A stretch of 50,810 nt of DNA, taken from NCBI GenBank assembly GCA_020351875.1, contig CP070671.1, positions 706,415-757,224 of the forward strand. Reading direction: 5' to 3'. A program made the translations under genes and the position numbers. The notes below the pieces were generated by a model. It was given only the letters and a program-made list of their open reading frames with translations. It ran no database searches and had not been told where the DNA came from. This DNA is from Chromatiales bacterium (GTDB taxonomy: Bacteria; Pseudomonadota; Gammaproteobacteria; Steroidobacterales; GCA-2729495). This document shows, piece after piece, positions 43,080 to 50,508 of the stretch. Positions within the stretch are counted from its first letter, which is position 1, and each line of letters begins with the position of its first letter.

Positions 43080-43957
43080 CGACACTCTACGTCGCGCACT
43101 GGCGCTACGACGGCAACGTGCCAGCGGCCCACCGGTGGCCGGCGGGCGACGGGTTGCCGGTGACGACCTGCCTGCGCCGGTTGTGGATCGGCACGACAAC
43201 GCCTTCCCACGCGCCGGCAGGCCAGCCGGAGACTTATACGGGAACCCTGGCCTACCGCTTCCTGCTGGAATTCGTCACCGGCCTGCACAGTGAAATCCCC
43301 GGCGAGACCAACGTGCTCGGCCAGTTTCGCCAGGCCTGGTTCCGGTGGCGCGAGGCACGGCCCGCGGCAGCTGCTACCCTAGCAACAACGGTCGACGCGC
43401 TGCTGCGCGACGCCCGAGCCATACGCGCCCGGCACCTGCAGGGCGTCGGCGGCGAGTCCTACGCCTCGCTGGTGCGCCGGCTCGTCCGCCCGGCGCGCGG
43501 GGATCGGCTACTGATCGTCGGGGCCGGCGAACTGGCCAGGTCCATCTGGCCCTTTTTCCGCCAGCAATCCACGGCCCTGTGGAACCGCAGCCCTATCGGC
43601 GGTCGGGCGCCGGCGTGGCTGCAGCAGTTCCACCCCGGCGATGGCGAGCATGCCGCACGGTGGGCGCGGCACGTGATCCTGACCACGCCTCCCGATTCGC
43701 AGAACGATGCCAGCTGGGCACGCTGGCTGAACGCGTCGGGACCGACCACGGTCACACACCTGGGTCACCGGCGACCCGGCGCCTTTGACGTCGCGACAGC
43801 CGAGCAACGATTTTTCCTCGACCAGCTGTTCGAGCTGCGCCAGGCGCAGGCGAACGTCCGTTCCCTGCAGGTGGCGCGCGCACGGGCGGCGTGCAAAGAC
43901 CGCGCCGAGCAAGGCTGCCCTCACGTACCTGCCGGTCCCCGACGTGCTCGCGCATGA
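43076..43957 (+). CDS. Short, divergent glutamyl-tRNA reductase-like protein
   Basis: 293 aa from GTG 43076, which overlaps the cysK stop (GTGA); normal GluTR is ~420 aa. Catalytic domain: LPVTTCLRRLWIG aligns with the STCNRxE motif and keeps the nucleophile Cys (Cys32), and FVTGLHSEIPGETNVLGQFR aligns with the ASGLDSxVLGEPQILGQ segment. NADPH domain: DRLLIVGAGELARSIWPFF, then TALWNRS and HVILTTPP. The dimerisation domain is reduced to about 50 residues (DQLFELRQAQANVRSLQVAR). It should reduce Glu-tRNA to glutamate semialdehyde for HemL four genes later. Arg after the Cys motif is kept, but NRTE is not. The first strand is also shortened. Confidence 0.72.
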   Translation: MTTLYVAHWRYDGNVPAAHRWPAGDGLPVTTCLRRLWIGTTTPSHAPAGQPETYTGTLAYRFLLEFVTGLHSEIPGETNVLGQFRQAWFRWREARPAAAATLATTVDALLRDARAIRARHLQGVGGESYASLVRRLVRPARGDRLLIVGAGELARSIWPFFRQQSTALWNRSPIGGRAPAWLQQFHPGDGEHAARWARHVILTTPPDSQNDASWARWLNASGPTTVTHLGHRRPGAFDVATAEQRFFLDQLFELRQAQANVRSLQVARARAACKDRAEQGCPHVPAGPRRARA

Positions 43958-45477
43958 CCGGCGCCGCGCACGCACTGCGCCTCGGGACCCGGGGCTCACC
44001 GCTGGCCGTCGCGCAAAGCCGGCAGGTCGCCGAACTGCTGCAGTCCGCCCGCTCCGAACTGACGGTTGAACTGGTCACCATCACCACGCGCGGCGACCGC
44101 AATCAAACCACGCCGCTGACAGCGATAAAGGACGGCAACTTTTTTTCGGCAGAAATCGATGCGGCCCTGTTGGGCGGCCAGGTCGATTTCACCGTGCACT
44201 CGCGCAAGGACCTGGACGGGCGGCGGCCCGCCGGGATCGTCACCGCGGCGATGCCGCCGCGTGCGAATCCGCGCGATGTCGCGTTGTTTGGCCCGGCGGT
44301 GTTGGACCGGCTGCGGCGAGGCGACACCCTGCGCATCGGCACGTCGTCGGCACGACGCGCCGCCCACGTGCAACGCTTCCTGGCGCGCGCGCTGCCGCGC
44401 ATTGGACCGGAGCCTGCGCTCCAGTGCGTGCCGTTGCGGGGCCCGGTCCATCGGCGCGTGGCCCGACTGCACGACGCGGGCCCCGATGCACTGGACGGCG
44501 TGGTGCTGGCGCTGGCCGGCCTGGAACGCCTCTGGACGGACACGGCCGCGCGGGCAACGATCGAACGGTCCCTAGCAGGGCTGCGGTGGATGGTGCTGCC
44601 GTTGTCGGAGTGCCCGACGGCGCCGGGCCAGGGGGCACTCGCGGTGGAATGCCGGGCGGACGACGCAACGACCCGCCGGCTGCTCAGCGCCGTGCATGAC
44701 GATGTGACGGCGCGCAACGTGGCCGCCGAGTATGCGGCCGGTGCCGGCCTGGATACCGAGGCGCAAGCCGCCATGGGTGCCACTGCCATCGCAGTGCCGC
44801 ACGTAGGCAGGCTGCTGTTCGCGAGCGGCCCGGCCGTGGACGATCGGGCTCTGCAGTGGCGCGCGCCGGAACCGCCGACAAACGCTCGCGCGTGGGACGG
44901 CAGCGAGTGGCACGACCAGTGCAAGCAAAACGCGGCCGACACGCTGTCGCGCGTGCCGCGCGCGCCGGCCGTGTTCGTTGCCCATTGGCGTGCCGTGACC
45001 CCGCACACCGTCGTGGGCAACGACCAGCGCATCTGGGTCAGCGGCTGGCCGAGCTGGCAAAGGCTCAGTGCAGCCGGCCTGTGGGTCGAAGGCTGTGCCG
45101 AAAGCCTGGGCTTCGATGCGTTGCGCCCGACCCTCGCGGCGCAGGTCCTGCAACTGCCGCCGCTGGCAGATTGGCTGGTACTGACGCGTGCCGGGGCCGA
45201 GCCCACCTGGCAGGACAGCGGCATCGCCACGGTAGTCGGCAGCTATGTGCTGGACGTGCCGGATGCGAGCGCGGTGCGGCGCCTGCGGCAGGCGGCTGGC
45301 CAGAGCACCCATTTTTTCTGGAGCAGCCGCGACCAGTACCTGGCGCTGCGCGACAGCCTGCCGCCGGGAGCTCACCACGCCTGCGGGACCGGCAAGACCT
45401 TTCGTGCACTGACGGAACTGGGCGTTCAGCCAGCCGCCTTTCCCAGTCGCGAAGCGTGGCAGACGTGGCTCGGCTGA
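43954..45477 (+). CDS. HemC-like hydroxymethylbilane synthase fused to shortened HemD-like domain; cofactor Cys apparently absent
   Basis: 507 aa from ATG 43954 (ATGA overlap). HemC part about 1-300: LRLGTRGSPLAVAQS, VDFTVHSRKDL with Asp86, IGTSSARRAAHV (Arg134, Arg135), LAGLERLW, TAPGQGALAVECRADD. After ECRADD, E. coli has EGGCQVPIGSYA; here the aligned stretch is DTEAQAAMGATA, placing Ala270 at the cofactor cysteine. The usual GKG lysines before the second strand are also changed (IKDGNFFSAEID). Residues about 335-507 look like HemD without its first part: WVEGCAESLGF, ADWLVLTRAGAE, THFFWSSRDQYLAL, HHACGTGKTFRALTELG. Expected role: porphobilinogen to uroporphyrinogen III; mechanism without the thioether cofactor is unclear. 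Confidence 0.72.
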   Translation: MTGAAHALRLGTRGSPLAVAQSRQVAELLQSARSELTVELVTITTRGDRNQTTPLTAIKDGNFFSAEIDAALLGGQVDFTVHSRKDLDGRRPAGIVTAAMPPRANPRDVALFGPAVLDRLRRGDTLRIGTSSARRAAHVQRFLARALPRIGPEPALQCVPLRGPVHRRVARLHDAGPDALDGVVLALAGLERLWTDTAARATIERSLAGLRWMVLPLSECPTAPGQGALAVECRADDATTRRLLSAVHDDVTARNVAAEYAAGAGLDTEAQAAMGATAIAVPHVGRLLFASGPAVDDRALQWRAPEPPTNARAWDGSEWHDQCKQNAADTLSRVPRAPAVFVAHWRAVTPHTVVGNDQRIWVSGWPSWQRLSAAGLWVEGCAESLGFDALRPTLAAQVLQLPPLADWLVLTRAGAEPTWQDSGIATVVGSYVLDVPDASAVRRLRQAAGQSTHFFWSSRDQYLALRDSLPPGAHHACGTGKTFRALTELGVQPAAFPSREAWQTWLG

Positions 45478-46427
45478 CACTGCGCCGCACGCGGCTGAAC
45501 CCGCACCTGCGTGAGCTGGCGCGCGAAGTTCGCGTCAGCCGCGAACAACTGGTGCAGCCGCTGTTTGTGGTAGACGAACTGCACCGGCGGGAAGCCGTTA
45601 CCGGCATCGACGATGTGTACCGGGAAACAGCGGATTCGCTGCTGGTGCAGATCGAGGCAGACCTCGAGCGGGGCGTGACAAAGTTCCTGCTGTTCGGTGT
45701 GCCCGCGGAAAAACAGTCTGCGGCCTTTGACTTCGACTTCACCGCTTCGCAGCTGGCCGCCGTGAAGCGGCGTTTCGGCGATGCGCTGTGGCTGGCCGCC
45801 GACGTGTGTCTGTGTTCACACACCGCCCATGGGCACTGCGGGGTACTGAACGAAGCGCACGATTACGTGCGCAACGATGCCACCGTAGCGGAGTTGGCGC
45901 GGGCTGCGGTCAGCTATTCGCAAGCGGGCGCCGATTGTGTCGCGCCCAGCGACATGATGGACGGGCGGGTGGCTGCCATTCGCGCCGCGCTGGACGACGG
46001 CGGCCAGGAACGCACCGCGATCATGAGTTACGCGGCCAAATTCGCGTCGGCTTTTTACGGGCCATTTCGGGACGCGGCGGACTCGGCGCCGGCAGCGGAT
46101 GAACCGCTGCCGGACCGCACGAGCTACCAGCTGGACCCCGGACGCCCGGCCGACGCGCTTGCCAGTGCGCGACGTGACGCGAGCGAGGGCGCCGACATTT
46201 TGATCGTGAAACCGGGCCTGCCCTACCTGGACATACTCGCAAAACTGCGCGACGCCATTCCGGAGCGGCCCCGGGCCGCCTACCAGGTCAGCGGCGAACA
46301 GGCCGCGATCGACGCGCTCGCCGGACAGGGCCTGGCCCGGCGCGATGCCGTGCAGCAGGAGAGCTGGACCGCGATGGTGCGCGCCGGCGCGAACGCCATC
46401 ATCACCTACGCAGCGCGGCGGCAGTGA
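45465..46427 (+). CDS. hemB: Delta-aminolevulinic acid dehydratase (porphobilinogen synthase)
   Basis: 320 aa from GTG 45465, which overlaps the hemCD gene by 13 nt; GTG 45456 is an alternative. Zinc cysteines are all present: Cys115, Cys117 and Cys125 in DVCLCSHTAHGHCGVL. Schiff-base lysines: Lys192 in SYAAKFASAFYGPF and Lys249 in LIVKPGLPYLDIL. CVAPSDMMDGRVAAIR is also canonical. It joins two 5-aminolevulinates into porphobilinogen. This enzyme is normal in length and motifs, unlike the HemA- and HemC-like neighbours. The stop overlaps hemL (GTGA). Confidence 0.94.
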   Translation: MARLTLRRTRLNPHLRELAREVRVSREQLVQPLFVVDELHRREAVTGIDDVYRETADSLLVQIEADLERGVTKFLLFGVPAEKQSAAFDFDFTASQLAAVKRRFGDALWLAADVCLCSHTAHGHCGVLNEAHDYVRNDATVAELARAAVSYSQAGADCVAPSDMMDGRVAAIRAALDDGGQERTAIMSYAAKFASAFYGPFRDAADSAPAADEPLPDRTSYQLDPGRPADALASARRDASEGADILIVKPGLPYLDILAKLRDAIPERPRAAYQVSGEQAAIDALAGQGLARRDAVQQESWTAMVRAGANAIITYAARRQ

Positions 46428-47668
46428 CCCACGAGGAACTTTTCCGGCGCGCACGGCGGGTAACCCCGGGTGGCGTGCATTCCCCGGTGCGCGCGTTGCG
46501 CGCCGTCGGCGGCGAGCCCGTGTTCATGCAGGCGGGCAGCGGGGCATTTCTGGAAGCCGCGGACGGAAAGCGTTTCGTCGATTACTGCCAGGCTTTCGGC
46601 CCGCTCATTCTCGGTCACGCGCCGGCGACAGTGACCGAGGCTGTCACGCAAGCCGTTGAGCGGGGCTGGAGCTATGGTGCCGCCGATACGGCGTCGCTGG
46701 CTCTGGCCGAACTGATCACCGGACAGCTGCCGTGGGCGAAGCAGCTGCGCTTCGTGAACTCCGGCACCGAGGCCGTGATGACGGCATTGCGAATCGCGCG
46801 CGCGGTGACCGGCCGTGACAAGCTGCTGAAATTCGACGGCTGCTATCACGGCCACGTGGACGCGATGCTGATGCGCGCAGGTTCGGGTCTGGCCGGCGCG
46901 GCAGACAGCGCCGGCATCACTGCCGGGGTCGCCGCCGACACGCTGGTCGCGCCGCTGGACGACGACGACACGCTGAAGGAAATCTTCGGCACGCACGGCG
47001 ACATCGCGGCCGCGATCATCGAGCCCTTGCCGGCCAACTACGGCCTGCTGCCCCAGCGCCGTGCGTTCCTGCAGAAACTCGCTGACCTGTGTCGCCGTCA
47101 CGGCACGCTGTTGATATTCGATGAAGTCATCACCGGTTTTCGCGTCGCCTTCGGTGGCTGTGTTGAACAGCTCAACCTGCAACCCGACCTCGTGACCTGG
47201 GGCAAGATCATTGGCGGTGGTTTCCCGGTGGGCGCGGTGGCCGGCCGGCGCGAGTACCTGGAAGCGCTCGCGCCGGTGGGCGAGGTCTACCAGGCCGGCA
47301 CGCTGAGCGCGAACCCGGTCGCAATGACCGCCGGGCGCGCGACGCTGGAAGCCTTGCTGGATGGCGCCGCTTATGCACGACTCGAGCACCTCGGGCAGAC
47401 CCTGGAAGACGCGTTGTCGGCTGCAGAAAATCTCCGGCTGCAGCGCGTGGGTTCATTGTGCTGGCTGGCGGCGGAGCCCGGTGAGCCGGTGCGCACCCCC
47501 GCGGCCATCGCGCCTACGCAAAGCGAACGCTATGCGCGGCTCTTTCACGCAGCACTCGCCGCCGGTGTGTACCTGCCGCCGAGTCCGGTGGAAGTCGCAT
47601 TTCTCAGTACTGCACATACCGCCGAGCAGGTGCTCGCGTTGGCGGATTTGATCCGCCAACACTTCTAA
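46424..47668 (+). CDS. hemL: Glutamate-1-semialdehyde 2,1-aminomutase
   Basis: 414 aa from GTG 46424, with a 4-nt overlap with hemB. Class III aminotransferase: TPGGVHSPVRALRAVGGEP at the start (diagnostic of HemL), FVNSGTEAVMTALRIAR, FDGCYHGHVDAMLM, LLIFDEVITGFRVA and Lys261 in TWGKIIGGGFPVGA. It turns glutamate semialdehyde into 5-aminolevulinate. Length and motifs are normal. It is the last gene of the operon, and its presence makes the C5 route complete within one transcript. Confidence 0.95.
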   Translation: MTHEELFRRARRVTPGGVHSPVRALRAVGGEPVFMQAGSGAFLEAADGKRFVDYCQAFGPLILGHAPATVTEAVTQAVERGWSYGAADTASLALAELITGQLPWAKQLRFVNSGTEAVMTALRIARAVTGRDKLLKFDGCYHGHVDAMLMRAGSGLAGAADSAGITAGVAADTLVAPLDDDDTLKEIFGTHGDIAAAIIEPLPANYGLLPQRRAFLQKLADLCRRHGTLLIFDEVITGFRVAFGGCVEQLNLQPDLVTWGKIIGGGFPVGAVAGRREYLEALAPVGEVYQAGTLSANPVAMTAGRATLEALLDGAAYARLEHLGQTLEDALSAAENLRLQRVGSLCWLAAEPGEPVRTPAAIAPTQSERYARLFHAALAAGVYLPPSPVEVAFLSTAHTAEQVLALADLIRQHF

Positions 47669-47693
47669 TCAGGACTCAGTGGTTTCAAGGGCC

Positions 47694-47719
47694 CAAAAAA
47701 AGACCGCCGAAAGGCGGTC
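47694..47719 (-). terminator. Rho-independent terminator for the RHH gene
   Basis: GACCGCC-GAAA-GGCGGTC (47702-47719) is a perfect 7-bp stem with a GAAA loop on the plus strand. Seven A residues (47695-47701) on its left give a T run on the minus strand, so it terminates transcription coming from the gene at 47761-47994. No T run follows on the plus strand, so hemL gains at most a 3' hairpin. Confidence 0.85.
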
Positions 47720-47760
47720 CGGAAAATTCAGGGGAGAAATGTTTTTGGTTTGAAAGGGAG

Positions 47761-47994
47761 TTAATTGCAAGCGCGCAAAGGCGCATTGCGAATGTCGTCT
47801 TCTGCCAGTTCGCCACGAATCAGGTCCCGGAGGTAACCGCACAGGGATTTGCCCTTTTGTGCAGCCAGAGCCTCCAGCTGTTCGCGTTCCGCGGGTTCCA
47901 CGCGGATACCGATGGTGACCATCCGGGTCCGCCCCAAAGGCGGCCGGCCTCTCTGTGGTTTGTGCTCGATGTCCATGGCAGGCATTTTGCCCAT
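47761..47994 (-). CDS. Small ribbon-helix-helix-type DNA-binding protein
   Basis: 77 aa (or 71 from the second in-frame ATG pair, at 47974-47976). Basic arm KPQRGRPPLGRTRMVTIGIR followed by VEPAEREQLEALAAQKGKSL and CGYLRDLIRGELAE: a beta strand and two helices like the RHH (MetJ/Arc) fold. No toxin gene is adjacent, so an antitoxin role has no support here; it may be an orphan regulator or a nucleoid-type protein. A strong terminator follows, suggesting a monocistronic and probably well-expressed gene. Start is uncertain since no clear ribosome site precedes any ATG. Confidence 0.65.
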   Translation of the reverse strand: MGKMPAMDIEHKPQRGRPPLGRTRMVTIGIRVEPAEREQLEALAAQKGKSLCGYLRDLIRGELAEDDIRNAPLRACN

Positions 47995-48118
47995 CGGGCC
48001 CGCCGAGGTCTTGTCAGATCAGGTCAGCTTCCGGTCTGCGGACACATTCTGTTCACTTAGAGACCGGCCTGTTAACCGACTGTTGTCATGCAATGGTCGA
48101 AGCGGCCCCGGGCCGATT

Positions 48119-49771
48119 TCATGGCGAGGCCGGCACCCGACGCCAGTCCCGGGTCAGCAGGACCAGCTGGCCGCCCTCCCCCAGCGCCTGGCGGCCCACC
48201 GGCCCGCCGCGTAGCCCGTGGGCCTGAACGGTCAGCAGCAGCGCGAGGCCCGGGGACGGCACGCCGATCTGGTCCGAGATATCGACGATGCCGGAGGTCT
48301 CCCAGGCCCCGAGCCGCCCAGCCTTCGTATCGCGAACACCCGCAGGAACCCGCACGCTGCGATCGATCACCGCGATACGCTGGTAGTCCGCCGGCCGCGC
48401 GGGATCGATGCGCCACACCGAGGCTTCGATGCCGCTCTCGCCCCCGAACCGGGCCCGTTTCGTGGCCTTGTCTTCCTGCACGTAGACCATGCCGTCGCGC
48501 GCCCACGTCAGGTTGTCAGCACTGCGAATGCCCACATCACCGAAGTCGTCGGCGTCGTGCAGGATCGCCAGGCTGGCGGTCGCGCGCGGCCACGCGTTTG
48601 CGGCCGACACAAAGCGAACATCCACCAGGTACAGCGTGCCCCAGTCATCTTCCGGGAACAGCCTACCGTGCCCGGTTGACGCGAACACCGCCTGGTTGCC
48701 GTTGGCGGGGTTCGCATGGAGATCCTCCGGACGCGAGAACCGGAACGCACCGAGCGCCCAGGCCCTTTTCCTCAGCGCGGTGTCGTTCAGGTAACCATCG
48801 ACATCGTGGCCACGCTCGCCGGCCCGCGCGGGATCCCGGGCTGCCAGGGGCAGGAACTGGCCATCGCGCCGACTGCCCGTGCCATGCCAGTCTGCTGGTG
48901 ACAGGTCGCCGGAGTCTGCAACCCACACGAATAGCCGCCCGCCACGCAGACCATTGCGCGCCAGGAAATCGCCGGCAGGATCCTTGCGCCCGAGGTAGAG
49001 ATAAAGAGGCGCGCGACCGAACTCGATATCGTCACCCAGCAACAGCGCGACATAACCGGGCGGCGCATCCAGCGCGGTCACGTTCTCCCACGAACCACGG
49101 CCGAGGTCGGGCAACGCCCACAGCCTTCGCTCTGCAACATCGAGCGCCCACACCGAACCCCCGTGGGGATGATCCTCGCGCGCCGACACTTCTTCGTTGG
49201 TAAAGAAAATGTCGTCGACGAAACCTGCGTCTCCCGCTGTATAGGCAGCGGCGGAACAGAGTGCGTTCAGTCCGGCCTTGTCAACGTCCGTTCTTTCGCT
49301 GACCTGGGCAGCGGATGTCACCTCGCGGCCGCGCCGATCGCGAATGCTGTCGAAGGCAAGTCCCGCTTCTTCAATCTCCAGGGTACGCCGGTTCAGGTCG
49401 AAGAAACTGATGCGTGAGCCACGCAGCTCCGTGCCGTTGGCGAGCCTGAACGGGTAGGCTTTCGACGCACCAAACTCGTGGTTCGCCAGGATGCGCACAG
49501 TGCCATCGTTGAACCGCCACGCACCTAGCCCGTCGAGCTTGCCCGGTGGCTGATAATCGCCGAGTTGATCCCCCACCGTAAACAGCACGCGGAGTTCGAA
49601 TCCAGAGTCGGGCCAGACCTTCACCATGGCCGGTTTGGGTCCGGCCTTCGCTTCAGGCGGCAGACTCTGCACCTTGCACCCGGCAACCGCCAACAGGACG
49701 ACTGGTATCAGGGCAACGGACAGTGCCGATATCCACGCAGCCAGAATATGCACGCGAAGACCCTCCATCAT
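48119..49771 (-). CDS. PhoX/DUF839-like beta-propeller lipoprotein
   Basis: 550 aa from the ATG pair at 49766-49771; the longer frame upstream is discarded. The hydrophobic lead ends LLAVAGC, a lipobox, so it is probably a lipoprotein. Propeller-like sequence: LGAWRFNDGTVRILANHEFG, ISFFDLNRRTLEIEEAGLAF, DDIFFTNEEVS, GGSVWALDVAERRLWALP, FSRPEDLHANPANGNQAVFA and ADNLTWARDGMVYVQEDKAT. The FxxPEDL and DNL..RDG.VYVxED repeats resemble PhoX/DUF839 calcium-dependent phosphatases. PhoX has a Tat signal and this has a Sec lipoprotein signal, so it is at best a relative. Possible periplasmic phosphatase or esterase; not certain. Confidence 0.68.
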   Translation of the reverse strand: MMEGLRVHILAAWISALSVALIPVVLLAVAGCKVQSLPPEAKAGPKPAMVKVWPDSGFELRVLFTVGDQLGDYQPPGKLDGLGAWRFNDGTVRILANHEFGASKAYPFRLANGTELRGSRISFFDLNRRTLEIEEAGLAFDSIRDRRGREVTSAAQVSERTDVDKAGLNALCSAAAYTAGDAGFVDDIFFTNEEVSAREDHPHGGSVWALDVAERRLWALPDLGRGSWENVTALDAPPGYVALLLGDDIEFGRAPLYLYLGRKDPAGDFLARNGLRGGRLFVWVADSGDLSPADWHGTGSRRDGQFLPLAARDPARAGERGHDVDGYLNDTALRKRAWALGAFRFSRPEDLHANPANGNQAVFASTGHGRLFPEDDWGTLYLVDVRFVSAANAWPRATASLAILHDADDFGDVGIRSADNLTWARDGMVYVQEDKATKRARFGGESGIEASVWRIDPARPADYQRIAVIDRSVRVPAGVRDTKAGRLGAWETSGIVDISDQIGVPSPGLALLLTVQAHGLRGGPVGRQALGEGGQLVLLTRDWRRVPASP

Positions 49772-49895
49772 CGCGTATTGATATCTGCCCCAGTATGCAT
49801 CCTGTTGGCCCGGTGGCTGCGGGCGTGGCCGGTTTTTTTGCAGTAACTCACCGCAGCCCGGCAAGCCTGCCGGGCCGACGGGCGGCGCTAAGCGA

Positions 49896-50507
49896 TTACG
49901 GGCGCACCAAGCGCAGGAATTCTTCCCGCGTCGCGAGTTCACTGCGGAAATTGCCCAGCATGCAGGATGTGGTCATCGTCGAATTTTGCTTTTCTACGCC
50001 GCGCATCATCATGCACATGTGCTTCGCTTCAATGATCACGCCAACGCCGCGGGCGTCGATCGCTTGCATCACACACTCGGCGATCTGCTTCGTGAGCACT
50101 TCCTGGATTTGCAGGCGCCGCGAAAAATAATCCACGATCCGGGCGATCTTCGACAGGCCCAGTACCTTGCCCTGGGGCAGGTAGGCCACGTTGCACTGGC
50201 CGATGAAGGGCAACATGTGATGCTCGCAGAGCGAGTACATCTCGATGTTCTTGACGATCACCATTTCGTCGGTGTCGCTGGTGAACACCGCGTTGTTGAT
50301 GAGGTCGCCGAGATTCTGCCGGTAGCCCCGCGTCAGAAAACGCATGGCCTTGGCTGCCCGCTTCGGCGTGTCCACCAGGCCCTCGCGAGTGACGTCTTCG
50401 CCGAGACCGGTGATGATCTCGCGGTAATGATCGGATAAATCTGCCACTCGGTTGGCCTCTTCTTCTGGCGTGGGTTCCCGTCGCTGGAACTGGATCTGAG
50501 CCGACAT
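49896..50507 (-). CDS. folE: GTP cyclohydrolase I
   Basis: 203 aa from the ATG at 50505-50507, with GGGGA about 6 nt upstream. Landmarks: [37 protein letters not shown] with zinc ligands Cys94 and His97, [20 protein letters not shown] and [18 protein letters not shown] with Cys165, [10 protein letters not shown]. It opens GTP to 7,8-dihydroneopterin triphosphate, entry to folate, tetrahydropterin and deazapurine routes. The ATG is one base after the stop of the NRPS gene, so the two are surely cotranscribed. The Shine-Dalgarno of folE lies within the last NRPS codons. Confidence 0.95.
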   Translation of the reverse strand: MSAQIQFQRREPTPEEEANRVADLSDHYREIITGLGEDVTREGLVDTPKRAAKAMRFLTRGYRQNLGDLINNAVFTSDTDEMVIVKNIEMYSLCEHHMLPFIGQCNVAYLPQGKVLGLSKIARIVDYFSRRLQIQEVLTKQIAECVMQAIDARGVGVIIEAKHMCMMMRGVEKQNSTMTTSCMLGNFRSELATREEFLRLVRP

Positions 50508-50508
50508 T

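Noticed and set aside
43076..45477. Reading the hemA-like and hemC-like genes as pseudogenes
   Set aside because: Both frames are full, linked by exact ATGA/GTGA overlaps to intact cysK and hemB, and keep several catalytic motifs. Divergence looks functional, not decayed.
47640..47657. GGCGGATTTGATCCGCC as terminator of the hem operon
   Set aside because: It lies inside the last codons of hemL and has no T run after it.
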